8,488 nucleotides of DNA from positions 1-8,488 of the forward strand of contig CALDPX010000071.1 of assembly GCA_937911745.1 (NCBI GenBank), read 5' to 3'. Source of the stretch: an uncultured Alistipes sp. GTDB lineage: Bacteria; Bacteroidota; Bacteroidia; Bacteroidales; Rikenellaceae. The notes beneath the pieces were generated by a model that saw only the letters and a list, made by a program, of their open reading frames with translations, ran no database searches and was not told the origin of the DNA. Positions 4,515-8,488 of the stretch are shown one piece after another (within the stretch, counting starts at the first letter, position 1; each line of letters starts with the position of its first letter). Position numbers and translations under genes: made by a program.

Positions 4515-4871
4515 CTATGATGCTTGTCTTTGTTCTTGTTCGTCTGCCCAGATGCAGGAGTTGTAGGATACGCCTTCACCATCGGTATGGACTCCGCGTC
4601 GAACCACTGCCTTTGAGAAGTCTTCACACTGCTCGTTGTAGAGCCTTATAACTGTTTCCTCACCCAGAGTCTTCACATAATCTTTGGCATATTTGCCAAA
4701 CTCTCCGGTTTTGGGATTATAGAAATTATAGCTTGCCTCACCATAGATAAGGCAACTATTTATCATCCCTCGACAGTACAGTTCTTCATACTCTCTGCGT
4801 TGAGCAGGTGTCATATCCTTGAAATAGTTTGGCAATCGTTTCTTTGCCGCTTCAATCTGTCTATCTGTCAT
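4515..4871 (-). CDS. Hypothetical protein directly upstream of the RT (118 aa)
   Basis: An unrecognised 118-residue protein, probably cytoplasmic. It begins MTDRQIEAAKKRLPNYFKDM, a basic helical segment, and includes YGEASYNFYNPKTGEFGKYA and the acidic, Gln-rich end WADEQEQRQAS. There is no transmembrane segment or signal peptide, and no catalytic motif that I can identify. It is separated by 4 nt from both the upstream gene and the RT start, so it is likely to be translated from the same message as the RT. Whether it is a functional partner of the RT or simply a backbone gene of the mobile element cannot be told from one window. The style of sequence resembles small hypothetical proteins of Bacteroidales mobile DNA. 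Confidence 0.8.
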   Translation of the reverse strand: MTDRQIEAAKKRLPNYFKDMTPAQRREYEELYCRGMINSCLIYGEASYNFYNPKTGEFGKYAKDYVKTLGEETVIRLYNEQCEDFSKAVVRRGVHTDGEGVSYNSCIWADEQEQRQAS

Positions 4872-4875
4872 AATC

Positions 4876-5343
4876 TTAAATGTATGGTAGCGGGTACTCT
4901 TTTATCGTTTCTGCAAGTGCCTTGCACATTTCATATGAGGCTCTATTGCGGTCGTCTATGCGCCACGACTCGGCATTTGCCATCTTGCAGACACAACTCC
5001 TGACCAATCGGAAGAAGTTCTGCTGCAATGTCCTATGCATATAAGGAATAGCCTCGGCAAAGCGGTCAGGGTTGAAGGAAAATGAATTAATTGCATCTTC
5101 CAATGCCCGTGCAGCCTTAAACTCTCGGCTATCTTCAAGATTGTCAGATGGTTTGCCGAACTTGGCAATATCCAACTGATTTTCTAAAACAATAATGGCG
5201 GCACTCATCATCGCCGCCATAACTTCTCCATCAACTCGGAGTATATTGTCTTTAGATACGATTGTTATCTCGTTGCTACTCTCCTTGAACTGCTCAAACT
5301 CTTTGAGCATACCTTTTATTTGCTGTATCTTTTCTCTATCCAT
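4876..5343 (-). CDS. Hypothetical helical protein (155 aa)
   Basis: A 155-residue protein with no recognised family. The N-terminus is a charged helix (MDREKIQQIKGMLKEFEQFK) that could form a coiled coil. The next part is a short beta stretch (EITIVSKDNILRVDGEVM), followed by the hydrophobic helix AAMMSAAIIVLENQL at about residues 43-57, which is probably buried and too short and too charged around it for a clear membrane anchor. The C-terminal half is helical (NFFRLVRSCVCKMANAESW). The ATG at 5341-5343 lies 3 nt after the upstream stop, and the next gene begins 4 nt after its own stop. Role unknown; it is part of the tight gene train leading to the RT. Confidence 0.8.
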   Translation of the reverse strand: MDREKIQQIKGMLKEFEQFKESSNEITIVSKDNILRVDGEVMAAMMSAAIIVLENQLDIAKFGKPSDNLEDSREFKAARALEDAINSFSFNPDRFAEAIPYMHRTLQQNFFRLVRSCVCKMANAESWRIDDRNRASYEMCKALAETIKEYPLPYI

Positions 5344-5346
5344 AGT

Positions 5347-5619
5347 CTATCTGATTAGTTCGTTTTCACATAGAAGCACATCACCCACGATGTAGTCCAG
5401 CGTAGTGTAGTGCTGGTGGAATATCTCGTCTGCCTGCTCGTTGTAAGGCAGGTCAAGCAATTTGCCCTCCTCGTTAAGGATCATCGATTGCTTCTCGTCG
5501 AGTTCTACAATCTCGACCATTCCGCCAACTGCCGCCTGCATCTCCTCAAGAGTGAAATACTCCCCATTGGCAGGTGCTGTGGCAGTGCGTGTTCCGTCTG
5601 TTTTGATTATCTCAGCCAT
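5347..5619 (-). CDS. DUF3846-like protein
   Basis: A 90-residue protein that resembles the DUF3846 family of small proteins from plasmids, phages and conjugative elements. The evidence is the order of blocks: an N-terminal IIKTDGT strand, FTLEEMQAAVGGMVEIVEL (22-40), an NEEGKLLDLPYNEQADEIF block (49-67), and the terminal YIVGDVLLCENELI. This is the usual length and layout of the family, which has no established biochemical role. It lies 3 nt and 2 nt from its neighbours and is likely a backbone gene of the mobile element. The call rests on remembered family pattern, not on a profile search. Confidence 0.8.
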   Translation of the reverse strand: MAEIIKTDGTRTATAPANGEYFTLEEMQAAVGGMVEIVELDEKQSMILNEEGKLLDLPYNEQADEIFHQHYTTLDYIVGDVLLCENELIR

Positions 5620-5621
5620 TT

Positions 5622-5864
5622 TTATTTACAGTTTTTATGTTCGTTACACAGTTCAATGAAGTATTTGCGCTCGGCAAGGAGTCGGTCATATTTTTCGGGG
5701 TCCTCCTCACGGCGCATATCAGGTTTGCCCGCTGCAAAGTGCTCAACAAGCACACAGCCGCAGGTGTGGGTAATCTTTATAGAGGTACTCAGAGCCTCAA
5801 TCTTTGCGCCCTCTTTGGGCACAGCATCGCTCTCGATGATGCGTAGTTTATCTATCTGGTACAT
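5622..5864 (-). CDS. Small hypothetical protein (80 aa)
   Basis: A small protein of unknown function, 80 residues from the ATG at 5862-5864. A GTG one codon earlier is possible. The first half (YQIDKLRIIESDAVPKEGAK, then STSIKITHTCGCVLVEHFAA) looks beta-rich and has a CxC pair, and the second half is a charged helix ending in two cysteine-containing segments (ELCNEHKNCK). The pattern THTCGC...ELCNEHKNC has four cysteines plus histidines and could bind zinc, which is inference. Its ATG shares one base with the TGA stop of the upstream gene (TGATG), so translation is probably coupled. Next gene follows after 2 nt. Confidence 0.75.
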   Translation of the reverse strand: MYQIDKLRIIESDAVPKEGAKIEALSTSIKITHTCGCVLVEHFAAGKPDMRREEDPEKYDRLLAERKYFIELCNEHKNCK

Positions 5865-6751
5865 CACTTTCGGGGTTTAGGCAGCCACGCCGTATGTCGC
5901 TTGACACGGCGCAGCTGGTTGATGATATTCTCGAACAACTCTCTGGAATAGATGCGGTAGTGAAAGGCGGCAGAATACTCGCACACATTACCGTGAAAGT
6001 CCACATAATTTCTCTCAGGGTCTATGCTGAAGAGTGAGCCTTGCACTTCGAGGGTGTAGTGGTTTTCTCGCAGCCACTTGAAGAACTCGAAGATGTCGGG
6101 ATAGCGTGAGTGGAAGGTGCAGTAGTCGTAGTGGTTCCGGCGCAGATTGAGAAGACGCTCTGCCATCTCTCGGCGGTAGCGTCTATCGTCATACTTATTA
6201 CCGCTATCCGAGGTTAGGCTACAAAGGAAGAGTTTTCGCTTACCCAACTGAAAGTAGTATGGCGTGTGCATCACAATCCTATTGTGCCACCCGTTATGGT
6301 TGCGGAAAGGCTCACCCTTGATAATCTTCGGGTGTTGCTTCAACTTCTTGGCAAAGCGGCTTATCTCGGAATCTATATCCTCATCACTGAGTCGTATGTC
6401 GCGCAGAGCCTTGAAGTATCTGTCGCCCAAACGAAAGCATAGGTCGTACATCGTGCCCGAGTACGCCTCACCCACGAAGAAGCGGTTGCGACGCTGACGC
6501 TTGGGAGGTACACAGCCCAAGAGGTCGTAGTAACGCTCCTCAGTAATCTCCTCGAAGGGTTGGCACAGAGCCTTGTCGTAGCGTTTGAGCAACAGGGCTA
6601 TGCGGTCAGGGGTTACAGTGATAAGAAATGGATTGTCATACCTATCACGCAGTTGTTCCAGAGTTTCCCCACCATAGTCGCTATGCACATCATCACGCAT
6701 AGAAGTGACGATGACGCTATCAAAGTAGCGTGAGTCGATAACCAGAAGCAT
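5864..6751 (-). CDS. Hypothetical mobile-element protein with EEITEERYYDLLGCVPP block
   Basis: A 295-residue protein. The region at about residues 25-115 (DYGGETLEQLRDRY, then FEEITEERYYDLLGCVPP, then GTMYDLCFRLGDRYFKAL) matches a pattern I remember from Bacteroidales mobilisable elements, where a shorter protein with 'EEITEERF...LPP' and a following RIGDRYF-like block is common. Here a further 180 residues follow, rich in Arg and aromatic residues (KKLKQHPKIIKGEPF, HYDYCTFHSRYPDIFEFF), which suggests a fusion or a longer family member. No nuclease or polymerase motif can be identified with confidence. The start ATG is 3 nt after the upstream stop, and the stop overlaps the next ATG by one base. 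Confidence 0.82.
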   Translation of the reverse strand: MLLVIDSRYFDSVIVTSMRDDVHSDYGGETLEQLRDRYDNPFLITVTPDRIALLLKRYDKALCQPFEEITEERYYDLLGCVPPKRQRRNRFFVGEAYSGTMYDLCFRLGDRYFKALRDIRLSDEDIDSEISRFAKKLKQHPKIIKGEPFRNHNGWHNRIVMHTPYYFQLGKRKLFLCSLTSDSGNKYDDRRYRREMAERLLNLRRNHYDYCTFHSRYPDIFEFFKWLRENHYTLEVQGSLFSIDPERNYVDFHGNVCEYSAAFHYRIYSRELFENIINQLRRVKRHTAWLPKPRK

Positions 6752-6754
6752 AGC

Positions 6755-7849
6755 CTACAATGTTATGTTGAGCACTCTGCGGGCAGCTATCACAGCGTTC
6801 TGCGTGAGTTGTCGTTGCCACGCCTGATTACGAGGTGACCACTTGAAAGCGTTACCCTTGAGCTTGGTACGCATATCACTGTCAGGGACTGCATCGAAGA
6901 GGATTTGCAGGCGGTCTTCGTCATAGTTATATACGATAGTTCCACCATCAAAAGTAATCTCCTTGTTCTCACGGTTAGCCTGCTGTTCCAACTTCTCACG
7001 AACCTTACGCACCAACTCCGGCAGTTTGAAGATGCCGTGGCGTGCGGTAACGATAGGTTTCTTCATCGTGGCGTTGAGTTCTTTGATGAGGGCAACGGCA
7101 CGGTCAATAATCTCCACATTGCCGTTGTTGCAATGTGTGGCAAGTCGCCCATAGAGGTTGCCGACGATGAGAGAGCGCATACAGGGCAGCGTGCCATTGT
7201 CAATGCCTCGAATAGTTTCGGCAGTACTCTCAATATCTGCCTTGACTTTCAGCCACGCCTCCTCGGCAAACTCTTCGGGAGTCTTGTTGCGCTCTTGTGC
7301 CTTGCTGATGGCATCTAACGCACGCTTACGCCACTCCCGAAATGCCGTTACACTCTTCTCGTAACTGCTGAGGGCTTTGTCGTTGCGCTGGGTATTGAAG
7401 CGTGCAGGTCCCGTAATCATAGCACTCGCACAGCGACTATTGGCAGAAATCATCGCCACGAAGTAGCGGATATAGTTCTCCTTGTATCGCTCACGCTGCT
7501 CCTCGGGCATAGCAGATAGGTCTTCGTACAGCTCCTTCTCATAGGAGGCAATGTCCGACTCGCCACGCTCTTCGGGAGAGAACGATGTGAGGTTGTAGGA
7601 GCGGCACGCCTGCTCGAAGTATGCCTCAAGGTATCCGGGGTGTGCAAACTCCACAACCTCCCAATCTGCGAAGTTAGCAGGTGCGAGGATCTTCTCCTCG
7701 GCAATATCTCCGATAAGGTGAGCATAACTGCAATAGCCATACTTCTTGCCTCTAAAATGAAATGCCACAGGCTCACTCTCTGCGGCATCTTTACGCCTAA
7801 TCGTGAGCACACGATGGGCATTAACTTTGGTTAAGGTAATCGTTTCCAT
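6755..7849 (-). CDS. Hypothetical mobile-element protein with 'FKWSPRNQAWQRQLT' C-terminal domain
   Basis: A 364-residue protein from the ATG at 7847-7849 (METITLTKVNAHRVLT). The frame is open 19 codons further, but that would overlap the preceding gene and the preceding stop is 11 nt away, so METITL is preferred. The final 60 residues (IVYNYDEDRLQILFDAVPD, then FKWSPRNQAWQRQLTQNA) form a compact module that I recall at the end of many Bacteroidales conjugative-element and phage proteins, sometimes as a DUF3560-type or large-polyvalent-protein segment. The centre is helical and coiled-coil-like (SYEKSVTAFREWRKRALDAI; KLPELVRKVREKLEQQANRE). A role in DNA processing or defence evasion is conceivable but not shown by the sequence. 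Confidence 0.82.
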   Translation of the reverse strand: METITLTKVNAHRVLTIRRKDAAESEPVAFHFRGKKYGYCSYAHLIGDIAEEKILAPANFADWEVVEFAHPGYLEAYFEQACRSYNLTSFSPEERGESDIASYEKELYEDLSAMPEEQRERYKENYIRYFVAMISANSRCASAMITGPARFNTQRNDKALSSYEKSVTAFREWRKRALDAISKAQERNKTPEEFAEEAWLKVKADIESTAETIRGIDNGTLPCMRSLIVGNLYGRLATHCNNGNVEIIDRAVALIKELNATMKKPIVTARHGIFKLPELVRKVREKLEQQANRENKEITFDGGTIVYNYDEDRLQILFDAVPDSDMRTKLKGNAFKWSPRNQAWQRQLTQNAVIAARRVLNITL

Positions 7850-7860
7850 TTCTCTGATTT

Positions 7861-8139
7861 TTATGTTAATACTCTTTGTTCCTTGATGTCGAGGGCTGCA
7901 ATCCACACCAAATACATCAGTGCATCGTGGCGGCTCTCAATGGTTGGACTATCGCACAGACAGCAGACTGCATATCTGAGGTTCTCGAACGACACATCGG
8001 CAAACTGCTCTACGATGTAATCCTTGCCTGCAATCTCATCGCACACATCATCGGCACTGCCCATTGCAGGCACGGCATCGATGTCCTCGGCTTTAAGCCC
8101 AATCTCTTTGTAGAGGTAGTCGAAATAGTAGTACTCCAT
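7861..8139 (-). CDS. Small acidic hypothetical protein (92 aa)
   Basis: A 92-residue acidic protein beginning MEYYYFDYLYKEIGLKAEDI. The frame is open further upstream, but the ATG at 8137-8139 is preferred because it lies 4 nt after the stop of the upstream gene, while the longer version would overlap that gene by over 100 bases. The C-terminal half (SFENLRYAVCCLCDSPTIES, RHDALMYLVWIAALDIKEQR) is helical with a Cys-Cys-x-Cys cluster at about residues 58-61. No known family, signal peptide or clear membrane segment. Acidic small proteins of this kind are common on mobile elements, where some inhibit host enzymes, but nothing here demonstrates that. Confidence 0.72.
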   Translation of the reverse strand: MEYYYFDYLYKEIGLKAEDIDAVPAMGSADDVCDEIAGKDYIVEQFADVSFENLRYAVCCLCDSPTIESRHDALMYLVWIAALDIKEQRVLT

Positions 8140-8143
8140 AGCA

Positions 8144-8374
8144 TTACTCCTTTTCGGTAAATGTGATGCGGGTTGCTCCATCGTAGCCGAACTCTGCCTT
8201 AAGACCAAAGGCTTCGGCATCGCAACTGATACTGCATATATCCCAGATTTCAAGACGCTGGGCACAGGTTATGACCGTATTGCTATCACTGATTTGTGGC
8301 TGCTTGTCTTTGAGTGAGGCACTGCCACAGATACCTCTCAGTATTATGCCTCGCTGATGTGTCGTTAGTGCCAT
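8144..8374 (-). CDS. Small hypothetical protein (76 aa)
   Basis: An unrecognised 76-residue protein starting MALTTHQRGIILRGICGSAS and ending GLKAEFGYDGATRITFTEKE. The first part is basic and polar, and the second has hydrophobic strands around LEIWDICSISCDAEAF. Three or four cysteines are spread out without a zinc-finger layout. Its ATG at 8372-8374 follows the upstream stop by 3 nt and is preceded by a good Shine-Dalgarno sequence. The next gene begins 4 nt after its stop. No function can be assigned. Confidence 0.72.
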   Translation of the reverse strand: MALTTHQRGIILRGICGSASLKDKQPQISDSNTVITCAQRLEIWDICSISCDAEAFGLKAEFGYDGATRITFTEKE

Positions 8375-8377
8375 ACG

Positions 8378-8488
8378 CTAATCCTCCTCTATGCCATAAA
8401 GGTTTGACATTGTGCTACGCAGGGCATCACGAAAGCCATCGCTCTCGCCCCAATACTCCAGCAGTTCATCGGCAATGGTCTGCATCTC
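8378..8488 (-). CDS. Hypothetical protein, partial (C-terminal 36 residues)
   Basis: The window edge cuts this gene, leaving its last 36 residues, EMQTIADELLEYWGESDGFR followed by DALRSTMSNLYGIEED and a TAG stop (8378-8380). The visible part is acidic and helical with regularly placed hydrophobics. An in-frame ATG is present one codon inside the window, so the gene might be as short as 35 residues, but the frame stays open to the edge and a longer gene is more likely. It ends 3 nt before the next start, which continues the packed minus-strand gene order. Confidence 0.55.
   Translation of the reverse strand, partial: EMQTIADELLEYWGESDGFRDALRSTMSNLYGIEED
8383..8388 (-). promoter_or_regulatory. 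Strong Shine-Dalgarno sequence for the gene at 8144-8374
   Basis: The minus strand reads AGGAGG here, 8 nt before the ATG at 8372-8374, inside the end of the upstream coding region. It supports that start codon. Full Shine-Dalgarno sites are uncommon in Bacteroidota, and its position in a Glu-Glu-Asp codon run means it could be coincidence. Confidence 0.35.

Noticed and set aside
4511..4627. 39-codon N-terminal extension of the RT
   Set aside because: It overlaps the neighbouring gene almost completely, and the ATG at 4508-4510 lies at the short intergenic distance typical of this operon.

Overview
The window looks like part of a mobile element (plasmid, integrative/conjugative element or large phage) from a gut Bacteroidales bacterium. 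Several small proteins resemble families I associate with Bacteroidales mobile DNA: a DUF3846-like protein, a protein with an 'EEITEERYYDLLGCVPP' block, and a protein carrying 'MGKWFWQSK'. Ribosome-binding sites are mostly weak, as is normal in Bacteroidota. This assignment rests on pattern memory, not a search. Base composition is near balanced, which would fit Alistipes-like or Bacteroides-like hosts, but I cannot choose between them.

Every supported gene is on the minus strand, so the window reads from right to left. From 8488 down to 3245 there is a tightly packed train: a partial gene, 8144-8374, 7861-8139, 6755-7849, 5864-6751, 5622-5864, 5347-5619, 4876-5343, 4515-4871, and a 421-residue reverse transcriptase (RT) at 3245-4510. 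Gaps are 2-11 nt, or the genes overlap. Then come 856 bases without a gene (2389-3244), two more genes (1915-2388 and 820-1911), 331 bases without a gene (489-819), and three small genes (303-488, 151-303, 1-134 partial).

The main result is what fills the two gene-free gaps. They hold seven copies of one structured element: five in tandem just downstream of the RT (units A-E, 2431-3216) and two in the other gap (F1 and F2, 530-793). Each copy is a long hairpin of two or three stacked stems. The stem sequences are almost entirely different from copy to copy but stay complementary. The ends are conserved: CTNTA-N6-YGAT on the left and TAAAT-like on the right (plus strand). Anchor-to-anchor lengths fall into two classes, 90-91 nt and 107-111 nt. 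Copies are spaced by 56-66 nt linkers. In both gaps the array begins 38-39 nt after the upstream stop codon and ends 47-49 nt before the downstream start codon. Conserved ends with covarying stems are the signature of selection on folded RNA or ssDNA.

The working model is an RT that acts with a tandem array of hypervariable structured non-coding RNAs, as template, primer, guide or product. It is not a recognisable retron, diversity-generating retroelement, group II intron, CRISPR-RT or integron. The link between RT and array rests on adjacency, shared orientation and lack of any other obvious partner; it is inference. The other genes appear to be element backbone genes with unknown functions.
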